Shown piece after piece: positions 1-8,201 of a stretch of 64,000 nucleotides of DNA (its first letter is position 1; every line of letters starts with the position of its first letter). A program made the position numbers and the translations under genes. The stretch comes from HKCCE3408 sp038530555 (GTDB taxonomy: Bacteria; Pseudomonadota; Alphaproteobacteria; Rhodobacterales; Rhodobacteraceae), in contig JBCBCN010000010.1 of NCBI GenBank assembly GCA_038530555.1, positions 43,148 to 107,147 of the forward strand. The letters run 5' to 3'. The notes under the pieces were generated by a model. The model had not been told where the DNA came from. It did no database searches and saw nothing but the letters and a program-made list of their open reading frames with translations.

Positions 1-362
1 GTGTCGCGCAGCGATTGCGCCTCAGCCGGGTCCGTGCGCAAAAGCACCTCTCCGGCGGTCACAGCACCGCCCTCTAGAAAGCCTTCGTAAAGCTCAACGA
101 CCCGACCACCGGACGGCGCGCGCAGCTCTAAGGTCCGGCTCGAACGGATTTCACCAAACACGGTGAGCTCTGGTGCAATATCCTCAGGCAGATATGGGAT
201 GACCTCGGCGGTAAAGACCCGCTCACGCGGGGCACCACGCCGGTCCTCTTCGGCTTGGCGCTCTTGGATCGCGCCACGGATCTGCCACCCCGCTGCTGCA
301 AGCAGTGCCAGGGTCAGACTCAAAAGGAAAAGACCGGAGATCGCTCGACTGAAAAACCGCAT
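1..362 (-). CDS. RND/HlyD-type efflux periplasmic adaptor, N-terminal part (partial)
   Basis: About 120 residues are visible before the gene leaves the window. The start ATG is at 360-362. The N-terminus has Arg residues followed by a hydrophobic stretch (about residues 6-25), a membrane anchor or uncleaved signal. After a charged linker comes a beta-rich segment with FTAEVIPYLPEDIAPELTVFGE, then a lipoyl/barrel-sandwich-like stretch (LELRAPSGGRVVEL, GGAVTAGEVLLRTDP). This is the layout of the membrane-fusion subunit that links an inner-membrane RND pump to an outer-membrane channel. The pump gene would lie beyond the left edge, which cannot be checked here. Substrate is unknown. Confidence 0.75.
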   Translation of the reverse strand, partial: MRFFSRAISGLFLLSLTLALLAAAGWQIRGAIQERQAEEDRRGAPRERVFTAEVIPYLPEDIAPELTVFGEIRSSRTLELRAPSGGRVVELYEGFLEGGAVTAGEVLLRTDPAEAQSLRD

Positions 363-446
363 GTGGCGCCTATGCTGAAACGGTTATAAAAAGATAGGGT
401 CGAAGCGCCCTATCGCCAACCATCACAAGTTGCACGCAGCAAGTCT

Positions 447-995
447 TTATTTCCGTCGCAGATTTTCGTCCAAACGCGGAAGTATCTCGATAAAGTTGCA
501 CGGGCGGTGCCGGTAATCGAGTTGAGGGCCGAGGATTTCGTCCCACGCGTCGCGGCAGGCACTGGTCGATCCAGGCAACGCGAAAAGATACGTGCCGTTG
601 CAAACCCCGCCCGTGGCGCGGGACTGAACAGCCGATGTGCCTATCTTTTGCATCGAGACAATTGCGAAGATCGTGCCGAAGGCGTCGATCTCTTTTTCGT
701 AGATGTCGCGATGCGCCTCGACCGTTACATCGCGCCCGGTCAAACCGGTGCCCCCAGTGCTCAAGACCACATCTACATCACCTTGCAGGCACCAGTCCTT
801 GAGCTGCTGCGCAATCTGGGCCCGTTCATCCCTGAGCATCGCGCGCGCGGCGAGGCTGTGGCCTGCCGCCTCCAGGCGTTCCACCAGAAGATCCCCGGAA
901 CGGTCCTCGCTTGGGCCGCGCGTGTCCGACACGGTTAAAACAGCGATCCGGCAAGGGATAAAGCCGCGCTCAGGCGTGCCGCTCCCGGTGCTCAT
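447..995 (-). CDS. moaB: Molybdenum cofactor biosynthesis protein MoaB
   Basis: 182 residues, close to the usual 170-180 of the MoaB/MogA family. The family adenylylates molybdopterin before molybdenum insertion. Visible motifs are the N-terminal strand IAVLTVSDTRGPSEDRSGD, the substrate-binding STGGTGLTGRDVT loop (about residues 79-91), and the C-terminal FALPGSTSACRDAWDEIL segment. The start overlaps the stop of the upstream secreted-protein gene by 4 bp, so the two are probably translated together. It fits with moaD/moaE at 12.4-13.1 kb and modABC at 18.6-21.2 kb, although these are separate transcription units. MogA is a possible alternative name; the length and the alphaproteobacterial context favour MoaB. 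Confidence 0.9.
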   Translation of the reverse strand: MSTGSGTPERGFIPCRIAVLTVSDTRGPSEDRSGDLLVERLEAAGHSLAARAMLRDERAQIAQQLKDWCLQGDVDVVLSTGGTGLTGRDVTVEAHRDIYEKEIDAFGTIFAIVSMQKIGTSAVQSRATGGVCNGTYLFALPGSTSACRDAWDEILGPQLDYRHRPCNFIEILPRLDENLRRK

Positions 996-1567
996 GGCTG
1001 CACCATGAGGGGCAATGTACAGGGTTCATCGACCGGCAACCGCGCAGGCGTTGCTACGCGCGCGACACGTTCAAGGCCCGGTTGGGTCAACAGACCACGG
1101 ATATTGGCCGCGTCCTCCTCCATCACTAAGCACAGGCCTGCATCCGCGCTCCGCGTGCGTACCAGGGCTTCAAACCGCTCCCCGACCGGTCCCTGGGCAA
1201 TGCCAGACGCGTCCGTGTAGGCGTCCAAGACCAACGCGGCAGCGCTGTCGAGGTAATCGGCCTGGCCTGGGGAGACAGCCCCCGGGCAGGTGCGCGCCAT
1301 CGCCGACATCTCCGCCATCAGCCGAACGACACAGCCCAGCGCGGTCTGACCGCTGCGATCTATGGCCGAGGTCAGGCTTTGCTGGGCATCCACCGTGAGC
1401 TCAACGCCATCGGGCAGAAAGATGCGCCGCGCCCCTTCGGCCAAAGGCACGGACCGTTCGGCATGCTCGGCGATCAGAGCCGGGTAGTCGATCAAGCCCA
1501 AAGGATCCGCCGGGGCGGGTGCCGCCGTCAAACCGGCGAGCATGGCGATTGCAATGCCCCGTATCAA
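992..1567 (-). CDS. Secreted protein of unknown function
   Basis: 191 residues beginning with a short signal peptide (MIRGIAIAMLAGLTAAPAPA, likely cleaved near residue 20). I recognise no domain. Cysteines occur at GCVVRL, ARTCPGA, AGLCLVM and EPCTLPL. Their even number in an exported protein suggests two disulfides (inference). The gene overlaps the uracil-DNA glycosylase gene upstream and moaB downstream by 4 bp each, so it sits inside a tight three-gene operon. No link to either function is apparent from the sequence. Start chosen from the overlap and signal peptide. Confidence 0.7.
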   Translation of the reverse strand: MIRGIAIAMLAGLTAAPAPADPLGLIDYPALIAEHAERSVPLAEGARRIFLPDGVELTVDAQQSLTSAIDRSGQTALGCVVRLMAEMSAMARTCPGAVSPGQADYLDSAAALVLDAYTDASGIAQGPVGERFEALVRTRSADAGLCLVMEEDAANIRGLLTQPGLERVARVATPARLPVDEPCTLPLMVQP

Positions 1568-2361
1568 AGTCGCGCCTTCAGGCTAAGCAGGTCTTCCCAG
1601 GCATGGCGTTTGGCGGAAGGATTGCGCAGCAGGTAGGCGGGATGAAACATCGGCAGCACGGGCTTTCCAAAGGCTTCGTCCCAGGTTCCGCGCATACGTG
1701 TGATGCCGCGACGGCCAAGAACCCCCTGACAGGCGATATTGCCCATCAGAACAATAGCTTGGGGCTCGGCTAACGCGACGTGACGTTCGACAAACGGCAT
1801 CATCATCGCGATTTCCGCGGGCTTCGGATCGCGGTTCTGCGGTGGCCTACAGGGTATAATGTTGGTGATGTAGGCCGCGTGCTCGGGATCGGCATGGGCG
1901 CGGTTGAGCCCGATCGCCTGCAACATCCGATCCAGGAGCTGTCCGGCACGCCCTACAAACGGCTTACCCGCCGTATCTTCGTCGCGCCCCGGCGCCTCCC
2001 CGATGATCATCACGCGCGCGCCCGGCTGACCATCACTGAAGACGAGGTTTTTGGCACCATTGCGCAGCTCACAATGCGGATAAGCGGCCAGGGCGGCCTG
2101 AAGCGCGGCCAGATCCTGCGCCTCAGACGCAAGCTTGCGGGCAACGGCGACCGGGTCGAGGTCAAAGGCCTCCGTCGCCTCAGGGCTTGGCTCTTGTGCG
2201 GCTGGAGCACTCGGACCGGCTGGGGCTGGCCGGGGCGCCGGTGGCGCTTCAGGCTTCAGCGCATACCGATCGACCGGCGTATCGAGAATGGCCTCATCCG
2301 CGCCAAGCTCGATCTGCCAAGCAAGCGCCTTTAAGGCCTCATCGCGGTCCAATTGCTCCAT
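1564..2361 (-). CDS. Uracil-DNA glycosylase, family 4-like
   Basis: 265 residues. It removes uracil from DNA to start base-excision repair. The UDG motif A is clear (IGEAPGRDEDTAGKPFVG, about residues 120-137), as is the C-terminal HPAYLLRNPSAKR motif that carries the catalytic-loop His. An Ala/Pro-rich linker (about 38-60) separates a short N-terminal helix from the catalytic domain. The protein has only three cysteines (97, 171, 211). The classic family-4 enzyme uses four to hold a 4Fe-4S cluster. C171 sits in the conserved CRPP position, while the position four before VERH is Met instead of Cys. It heads a minus-strand operon with the secreted protein and moaB, and is divergent from pyrB. 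Confidence 0.85.
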   Translation of the reverse strand: MEQLDRDEALKALAWQIELGADEAILDTPVDRYALKPEAPPAPRPAPAGPSAPAAQEPSPEATEAFDLDPVAVARKLASEAQDLAALQAALAAYPHCELRNGAKNLVFSDGQPGARVMIIGEAPGRDEDTAGKPFVGRAGQLLDRMLQAIGLNRAHADPEHAAYITNIIPCRPPQNRDPKPAEIAMMMPFVERHVALAEPQAIVLMGNIACQGVLGRRGITRMRGTWDEAFGKPVLPMFHPAYLLRNPSAKRHAWEDLLSLKARL

Positions 2362-2490
2362 GTCCGAAAGCTAGGGCGATCCTCGCAGGCTGAAAAGCGT
2401 GAATTGTCTCCGCCCGCGATAGTTCGGTGATCTTGCCCGATGCGGCGTGGCCTGATTAAAGGCGGTACGGCCAATTCAGGATCGCGCAGG

Positions 2491-3450
2491 ATGCCTTTTC
2501 AGCCTCCACATCTTCTCGGCATCGCCCAACTAACGGCGGATGATATCGAGACGCTGTTGGATCTTGCCGATCAATACGCCGAGAAAGAGCGGGGCCGCAC
2601 GAAATCAAGCGACGTGCTGCTGGGTCTGACCCAGATCAACATGTTTTTTGAGAACTCCACCCGGACGCAGGCCTCGTTTGAGATCGCCGGCAAACGTCTC
2701 GGCGCTGATGTGATGAACATGGCAATGGGCGCCTCGAGCCTCAAAAAGGGCGAGACGCTGATCGACACAGCGCTGACGCTCAATGCGATGCACCCGGATC
2801 TCATCGTTGTGCGCCATCCGATGTCGGGCGCGGTGAACCTGCTAGCCGAAAAGGTAAACTGCGCCGTTTTGAATGCCGGGGACGGACGGCATGAGCACCC
2901 GACTCAGGCCCTTCTCGATGCGCTGACGATCCGCAGGGCGACGGGGCGCTTGGAAGGTCTGCGCGTGGCCATTTGCGGTGACATCGCGCATAGCCGGGTG
3001 GCGCGCTCGAACATCCTGTTGCTCAGAAAGCTGGGCAATGAGGTGCGGCTGGTCGGCCCCAAAACCCTTATGCCGTCCGGGGCCGCAAGCTGGGGTGTTG
3101 AAATTTTTGACGACATGAAGACCGGCTTGGATAGCGCGGATGTCGTTATGATGCTCCGCCTGCAAAAGGAACGAATGGACGGGGCCTTCATCCCGTCTGA
3201 GCGGGAGTACTACCACCGCTTCGGGCTCGACACCGAAAAGCTCACAGCTGCAAAGCCCGACGCCATCGTGATGCATCCCGGGCCGATGAACCGAGGCGTT
3301 GAGATCGACGGCACCCTGGCCGATGACATCAACCGATCGGTGATCCAAGAGCAGGTGGAGATGGGCGTGGCCGTCCGCATGGCGGCGATGGACTTGCTCG
3401 CGCGCAATCTGCGCCAATCGCGCGCCGGAAACCGGTCGGTGATGGCATGA
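2491..3450 (+). CDS. pyrB: Aspartate carbamoyltransferase catalytic subunit
   Basis: 319 residues from the ATG at 2491. A longer frame opens at 2440, but the family normally begins just before HLLGI and the 17 extra residues look unrelated. The enzyme condenses carbamoyl phosphate with aspartate, the committed step of pyrimidine synthesis. Carbamoyl-phosphate motif FENSTRTQASFE, the AspTC loop NAGDGRHEHPTQALLD, and MHPGPMNRGVEI are intact. It is followed on the same strand by a small tail-anchored protein, a dihydroorotase-like protein and plsY. No pyrI regulatory subunit is present, so this is an ATCase that pairs with a (pseudo)dihydroorotase rather than with PyrI. Confidence 0.95.
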   Translation: MPFQPPHLLGIAQLTADDIETLLDLADQYAEKERGRTKSSDVLLGLTQINMFFENSTRTQASFEIAGKRLGADVMNMAMGASSLKKGETLIDTALTLNAMHPDLIVVRHPMSGAVNLLAEKVNCAVLNAGDGRHEHPTQALLDALTIRRATGRLEGLRVAICGDIAHSRVARSNILLLRKLGNEVRLVGPKTLMPSGAASWGVEIFDDMKTGLDSADVVMMLRLQKERMDGAFIPSEREYYHRFGLDTEKLTAAKPDAIVMHPGPMNRGVEIDGTLADDINRSVIQEQVEMGVAVRMAAMDLLARNLRQSRAGNRSVMA

Positions 3451-3559
3451 CGCGCAAACGAGTGGGCATGCGATGCAAGTGGCGGGATTGTCCGGCGACT
3501 GCCGCATGGCCGGGGCAAAGACGCTAGCCATGTCGTTTCTGCAGATCTTCGCCCTCAAC

Positions 3560-4042
3560 ATGCCGGTAACGGTTCGGCACACGAACCTGACCCGACAGCA
3601 AGGCCTGGGGCCGGAACTTCCACCGCTGGCAGAATGGCTGCGTACGCCTGAGCTTAACCTTCAGAAGATCGAGCTGTTCCCCATCAAAGATCTCGATGAC
3701 CTGAGCCTGCCTGACTATCTCTCTGCGGCCTATGATATTGCGCCCGAGGATCTGCGCGAGGCGGCGCCGCGTTTGCGGGCGCTTGGCGGCACTGTGCTTT
3801 TGGTGCCGAGTGCCGCACTGTCCGAGGCTGCCAATCCCGGCCCCGAGGCTACCGAGATCGCGCGCCTACCCCTGCCTGAGGCACGGCACGATGCCGTCCT
3901 GCCTAAAGCCGATATACCCCGCAGTCCCAGTGCCGTGGCAGTGGAGGAGAAGTCTTCAAAACCCCTTGGCCCGGTGCCGCGCACGATCCTGGTGGTGGTG
4001 GCGCTTGTGATCGCAGCGCTTGTCGTGTTGAGCCTGAGCTGA
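3560..4042 (+). CDS. Tail-anchored membrane protein between pyrB and pyrC'
   Basis: About 160 residues from the ATG at 3560; in-frame alternatives are at 3473, 3506 and 3530, and none has a strong ribosome-binding site. The N-terminal two thirds are soluble and Pro/Ala/Leu rich (TRQQGLGPELPPLAEWLR, FPIKDLDDLSLPDYLSAAYD). The extreme C-terminus is one hydrophobic segment (VPRTILVVVALVIAALVVLSL), so the protein is probably anchored by its tail with the bulk in the cytoplasm. I do not recognise a family. Its place between pyrB and pyrC' suggests co-expression with pyrimidine enzymes or with plsY, whose product is also membrane-bound. Confidence 0.6.
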   Translation: MPVTVRHTNLTRQQGLGPELPPLAEWLRTPELNLQKIELFPIKDLDDLSLPDYLSAAYDIAPEDLREAAPRLRALGGTVLLVPSAALSEAANPGPEATEIARLPLPEARHDAVLPKADIPRSPSAVAVEEKSSKPLGPVPRTILVVVALVIAALVVLSLS

Positions 4043-4085
4043 TGCTGTGTGCTGAACCATCCCTGCGCCCGTGGAAAGACGCCTG

Positions 4086-5360
4086 ATGATCAATGCGCTT
4101 TTGACCAATGCCCGACTGATCGACCCCGAAGCGGGCGAAGAACGCTTGGGCTGGCTGCGCATCGAAGAAGGCCGGATCGCGGAGCTCGGAGAAGGCCCGC
4201 GGCATGGCGGCCGCGACTGCCAAGGCCATTGCCTGGCACCAGGCATTGTCGATGTGGGCGTGAAGATCGGAGAGCCGGGCGAGCGCCATAAGGAGAGCTT
4301 TCGCACGGCCGGTCTAGCCGCGGCGGCGGGTGGTGTGACGACCATGATCACGCGGCCTGACACGACGACACCGATCGACACGCCGGAAATCCTGGAATTT
4401 GTGCAGCGCCGCGGAAAGGAGCAATGCGCCGTCCGCATCCGACCGATGGCCGCACTCACCAAGGGGCGCGGTGGTCAGGAAATGTCCGAGATCGGCTTTC
4501 TTATGGATGCGGGCGCCGTCGCATTTTCCGACGGCGATCAAGTTATCCAGGACAACCGGATCGCCCTTCGCTGTATGAGCTATGCCCAAGGGCTTGGCGC
4601 CCTGGTTCTGGGACACATCCAAGACCCAACGCTTTCGCAGGGCGCGGCGGCGACCAGTGGAAGCTTTGCCGCACTTCGAGGCCTTCCAGGCGTCAGCCCA
4701 ATGGCCGAGCGTTTGGGGCTAGAGCGGGACCTGACCTTGGTCGAGATGACAGGCCTGCGCTATCACGCCGATCAGATCACCTGCGCCAAGACGCTGCCCG
4801 CCCTGAAGCGCGCCAAAGAGACCGGTCTCGATGTCACGGCAGGGGTTTCGATCCACCATCTAACGCTGAGCGAAGAGGATATCGGCGACTTTCGAACCTT
4901 CTTCAAACTCAAACCGCCGCTGCGGGCCGAGACGGACCGTCTGGCGATGCTGGCCGCCTTGGCCGATGGCACGATCGACATCATCTGCTCGATGCACACA
5001 CCTCAGGACGAAGAAGAGAAACGGCGCCCCTTTGCCGAGGCGGCCAGCGGCGCGGTCGGCCTGGAGACGCTTTTGCCCGCTGGCCTTGGTTTGGTGCGTG
5101 CGGGTGCATTGAGTTTGCCTAAGCTTTTTGCCGCGATGTCGCTCAAGCCTGCCCAGCGCTTTAGCGTCGAAGGCGGGCGGCTGAGCCCGGGTCATCCCGC
5201 GGATCTCGTTCTGTTCGATCCCGATGCGGCGTTCCTCTTGGATCGCTTCGCGCTGCAGTCCAAGTCAAAGAACACACCCTTCGACCAGGCCGAGATGCAG
5301 GGCCAGGTCATCGCGACCTTCGTCGGCGGCAAATCCGTCTATGAGCGCGCGAATGCCTGA
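4086..5360 (+). CDS. pyrC: Dihydroorotase-like protein, probably inactive (PyrC')
   Basis: 424 residues from the ATG at 4086, which has GGAAAG seven bases upstream. The amidohydrolase fold and family landmarks are present (APGIVDVGVKIGEPGERHKE, AAGGVTTM, SASGAVGLETLLPA-type segment, ADLVLFDPD). The metal site is not. The HxH after the first strand is G58-V-K60. The second zinc His of the HxxxH region is Gln (Gln230 in YHADQIT). The catalytic Asp of the DHAPH motif is Met (SMHTPQ, about residue 303). Non-catalytic dihydroorotase homologues that support ATCase assembly are known next to pyrB in other proteobacteria. The role here is inferred by analogy; a working DHOase should be elsewhere in the genome. 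Confidence 0.85.
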   Translation: MINALLTNARLIDPEAGEERLGWLRIEEGRIAELGEGPRHGGRDCQGHCLAPGIVDVGVKIGEPGERHKESFRTAGLAAAAGGVTTMITRPDTTTPIDTPEILEFVQRRGKEQCAVRIRPMAALTKGRGGQEMSEIGFLMDAGAVAFSDGDQVIQDNRIALRCMSYAQGLGALVLGHIQDPTLSQGAAATSGSFAALRGLPGVSPMAERLGLERDLTLVEMTGLRYHADQITCAKTLPALKRAKETGLDVTAGVSIHHLTLSEEDIGDFRTFFKLKPPLRAETDRLAMLAALADGTIDIICSMHTPQDEEEKRRPFAEAASGAVGLETLLPAGLGLVRAGALSLPKLFAAMSLKPAQRFSVEGGRLSPGHPADLVLFDPDAAFLLDRFALQSKSKNTPFDQAEMQGQVIATFVGGKSVYERANA

Positions 5361-5958
5361 ACTCATCACAGGACCCGCACTCATCGGCGTTGTCGGGCTT
5401 GCTGCTTATCTCTTAGGCTCGGTCCCGTTCGGCCTTGTGATCGCGCGTCTTTTCGGTCTGGGGGATCTGCGCCAGATCGGCTCGGGCAATATCGGCGCGA
5501 CCAATGTGCTGCGTACGGGCAACAAGGTCGCCGCCGCGCTGACGCTGATCTTGGATGCTGGCAAGGGCGCGATTGCGGTCCTCTTGGCACGCGCCGCTCT
5601 GGGGGAAGACGCGGCGCAAACGGCGGCTCTCGCGGCCTTTCTCGGGCATTGCTTTCCGGTCTTCATCGGCTTTCAGGGCGGCAAAGGCGTCGCGACGTTC
5701 TTGGGCACCTTGCTCGCCCTCGCTTGGCCTATCGGTGCCCTGGCCTGCGGCACGTGGCTTGTGACAGCCGTGCTCAGCAGGATCTCATCGCTGTCCGCTT
5801 TGGTCGCCGCCGCCTCCGCCCCGGTTTGGGCCCTGCTGACAGGACATGGCACGGCCGTCCTCCTATGCGTGGCCCTGGCCGCGCTCGTTTTCCTGCGCCA
5901 CCGCCCCAATATCGCGCGTCTGAGGGCCGGAACTGAGCCGCGCATCGGTCAGAAATGA
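5353..5958 (+). CDS. plsY: Acyl-phosphate glycerol-3-phosphate acyltransferase
   Basis: 201 residues from the ATG at 5353, overlapping the end of pyrC' by 8 bp (an in-frame ATG at 5341 is possible). The integral membrane enzyme transfers acyl groups from acyl-phosphate to glycerol-3-phosphate, the first step of phospholipid synthesis. The three cytoplasmic PlsY motifs are visible: YLLGSVPFG with IGSGNIGATNVLR, DAGKGAIAVLL followed by GHCFPVFIGFQGGKGVATFLG, and LRHRPNIARL near the C-terminus. Five or so membrane helices alternate with these loops. The overlap and strand suggest transcription with pyrB-pyrC'. Confidence 0.93.
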   Translation: MPELITGPALIGVVGLAAYLLGSVPFGLVIARLFGLGDLRQIGSGNIGATNVLRTGNKVAAALTLILDAGKGAIAVLLARAALGEDAAQTAALAAFLGHCFPVFIGFQGGKGVATFLGTLLALAWPIGALACGTWLVTAVLSRISSLSALVAAASAPVWALLTGHGTAVLLCVALAALVFLRHRPNIARLRAGTEPRIGQK

Positions 5959-6248
5959 GCGACACCGACGCGGCTTTGGACGCCTTTCACAGCCTTCCCT
6001 CAGGCAATTTCCGAGCACGGTACGAAGGCACGGAATGGCTGGTGAGCAAATCGATCCTTGTGGGCGGGCAGGCGCAAAAATTCCTCGCGCGTGAGCTTGG
6101 CGGCAACGGCTATGTCAGCATGAATGTCTACCGCCTCAAAAGCGGCGCCTGGCTGCTCAAACCTTGTGAAATGCCGCGCCAGAAAGCAGAGCGGTTTCTA
6201 CGCGCCTTGGAGCTGAGCGGGTCCAGGGACGCAGACCAGGCTCAGTAG
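5955..6248 (+). CDS. Small conserved-looking protein of unknown function
   Basis: 97 residues, start overlapping the plsY stop as ATGA. No signal peptide or membrane segment. The sequence is a compact mix of charged and aromatic residues (GNFRARYEGTEWLVSKSI, GGNGYVSMNVYRLKSGAWLLKPCEMP) that looks like a small beta-rich fold. The coupling to plsY and the coding character argue that it is real. It ends 7 bp inside the convergent gshA gene. I cannot assign a function. Confidence 0.6.
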   Translation: MSDTDAALDAFHSLPSGNFRARYEGTEWLVSKSILVGGQAQKFLARELGGNGYVSMNVYRLKSGAWLLKPCEMPRQKAERFLRALELSGSRDADQAQ

Positions 6249-7612
6249 GAGTAGGCCTCGTAGATCCGCGAAAGATCGCCCTGCCAGTCTCCATGGTAGC
6301 GCTCCAAAAGCTCATCGGCCGGTGTTTGACCGCTCTCTAGGCTTTCGCGGACCGCATTGAGAAAATGCGTCTCATCCGGGACCAGGCCATTCGCTCCAGC
6401 TTTGGCGCGGTTCTTGAGGCCCATCTCGGCAATGTCGACCACTTGGGCTGCGAGATCTTTCATCTTGAGCCCGCCGACCTCAGCATCGAGGCCCTGTTCC
6501 GACGCCGCAACACGCATCGCATCGCGGGTCTCGGCATCAAAGTCCTTGATCAAATCGCTGGCCGCATCCAACGTGGTTTGGTCGTAGATCAGGCCCACCC
6601 AAAGCGCCGGCAGCGCGCAAAGTCGCCGCCAGGGCCCACCATCGGCGCCGCGCATCTCGATGAATTTCTTGATCCGCGCCTCAGGAAAGATCGTCGTCAG
6701 GTGATCGGCCCAGTCCGAAATCAGCGGCTTTTCCCCCGGTAAGGCGGGCAGCTTTCCATCCAAGAAATCGCGGAAAGACTGACCCAACGCGTCGATATAT
6801 TTGCCGTCGCGGTAGACGAAATACATCGGCACATCGAGGGCGTATTCAACCCAGGCGTCAAAGCCAAAGCCATCTTCGAATACAAAGGGCAGCGTCCCTG
6901 TTCGAGCAGGGTCGAGATCGCGCCAGACCCGGCTGCGCCAACTCTTATGCCCGTTCACCTTGCCCTCGAGAAACGGAGAATTGGCAAATAACGCGGTCGC
7001 GACCGGCTGCAGCGCTAGGGCCACGCGAAGCTTTTGGACCATGTCCGCCTCGCTGGAGAAATCCAGGTTCACCTGCACGGTGCAGGTCCGGTACATCATG
7101 GTTTTGCCCATGCTGCCGACACGATCCATGTAATCCGTCATCAGGCGATAGCGCCCTTTGGGCATCATCGGCATGTCCTCATAGGACCAGATCGGCGCCG
7201 CACCCAAACCAATGAAGCCCACGCCCATCTCATCGGCCACGGACTTCACCTCAGCGAGATGAATGTTCACCTCATCACAGGTTTGGTGGATCGTCTCGAG
7301 CGGCGCACCGGAGAGCTCAAGCTGACCACCGGGCTCTAGGCTGATATTGGCGCCGTCCTTTTCGAGCCCGATGAGGTACTCGCCCTCGTGGATCTTGGAC
7401 CAAGCGAACCGATCGTGGAGGCCTTGCAAAACGGCGCGGATCGACCGCGTTCCATCAAAGGGCAAAGGGGCAAGCGTGTCTTTGCAAAAACCGAATTTCT
7501 CGTGCTCGGTTCCGATGCGCCAGGCGTCTTTGGGCTTGCACCCGGATGCGAGATATTCCGCCAGATCATCGCGATGCTCAATCGGCGCGCCACCTGTTTG
7601 CGGGATCGACAT
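6242..7612 (-). CDS. gshA: Glutamate--cysteine ligase (plant/alphaproteobacterial type)
   Basis: 456 residues, the normal length of the proteobacterial/plant class of gamma-glutamylcysteine synthetase. It makes gamma-glutamylcysteine, the rate-limiting step of glutathione synthesis. Diagnostic stretches are WRIGTEHEKFGF near residue 31, SLEPGGQLELSGAP (about residues 91-104, substrate/Mg binding), MYRTCTVQVNLDF (about 174-186) and the C-terminal half with IEMRGADGGPW. Class members in plants are redox-regulated by disulfides; whether that applies here cannot be told. It runs in the same direction as the next two genes upstream, with a 19 bp gap, so co-transcription is possible. Confidence 0.93.
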   Translation of the reverse strand: MSIPQTGGAPIEHRDDLAEYLASGCKPKDAWRIGTEHEKFGFCKDTLAPLPFDGTRSIRAVLQGLHDRFAWSKIHEGEYLIGLEKDGANISLEPGGQLELSGAPLETIHQTCDEVNIHLAEVKSVADEMGVGFIGLGAAPIWSYEDMPMMPKGRYRLMTDYMDRVGSMGKTMMYRTCTVQVNLDFSSEADMVQKLRVALALQPVATALFANSPFLEGKVNGHKSWRSRVWRDLDPARTGTLPFVFEDGFGFDAWVEYALDVPMYFVYRDGKYIDALGQSFRDFLDGKLPALPGEKPLISDWADHLTTIFPEARIKKFIEMRGADGGPWRRLCALPALWVGLIYDQTTLDAASDLIKDFDAETRDAMRVAASEQGLDAEVGGLKMKDLAAQVVDIAEMGLKNRAKAGANGLVPDETHFLNAVRESLESGQTPADELLERYHGDWQGDLSRIYEAYSY

Positions 7613-7631
7613 GCTGCGGGCTTACTCTGGC

Positions 7632-8201
7632 TTAGGAACGATCATCATCGGCAGAGGTGACTTGCAGATCAGGGGGTGTCAAGGGCGCCACATCCTGCGC
7701 TCCCGCGCGACGCCAGATCCGCTCTGACCCTCTGGACCTGCTTTGGACAGCGCGCACGACGCGATCCATGGGCAAGCCGGGCAGGGCTGCGAAGGCATCG
7801 AACAAGCCGTCTGCGCCCAAAGCGTCGACCGGGATCACCAAGACCTCCTGGGCGCTGGCCAAGACCCAGTCAGAGCCGCCTTGGGAATTGCGGCGCACCG
7901 ACAAGACAGCCAGATCCGAAAGCGCCATCGCTCCGCCGCGATGCGGGCCCATGAACAGAACCTGCCCCTCGTCAATCTTGACCACACCTGGCCCGTCGCC
8001 ACGACTATTGAACCTCGCGCGCTGTATCGCGGGCCATATTCCGACGGCGCCTACCGCGATCAGCACCAGACCGAAGCCTTGCAAGATGACGCCGCCGGTT
8101 TGGCGGGCGATCCAGATGCCCACCGCCACAAAGATCAGGCACACACCAACCTCGAACCAACGGCGCAGTGCTGCTGTGGCTTCGGGGCGGAAAAAGCTCA
8201 T
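7632..8201 (-). CDS. Membrane protein of unknown function downstream of rsmE
   Basis: 189 residues from the ATG at 8199-8201, which overlaps the rsmE stop by 4 bp. A longer in-frame opening to 8369 lies inside rsmE and is not used. Two hydrophobic helices (about residues 16-55, VCLIFVAVGIWIA and VILQGFGLVLIAVGAVGIWPA) are followed by a soluble domain of about 110 residues (PGVVKIDEGQVLFMGPHRGG, DLAVLSVRRNSQGGSDWVL). The layout suggests a membrane anchor with a cytoplasmic sensor-like beta domain. No family recognised. Confidence 0.65.
   Translation of the reverse strand: MSFFRPEATAALRRWFEVGVCLIFVAVGIWIARQTGGVILQGFGLVLIAVGAVGIWPAIQRARFNSRGDGPGVVKIDEGQVLFMGPHRGGAMALSDLAVLSVRRNSQGGSDWVLASAQEVLVIPVDALGADGLFDAFAALPGLPMDRVVRAVQSRSRGSERIWRRAGAQDVAPLTPPDLQVTSADDDRS

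Noticed and set aside
4086..5360. Functional dihydroorotase
   Set aside because: Zinc ligands and the catalytic Asp are replaced.
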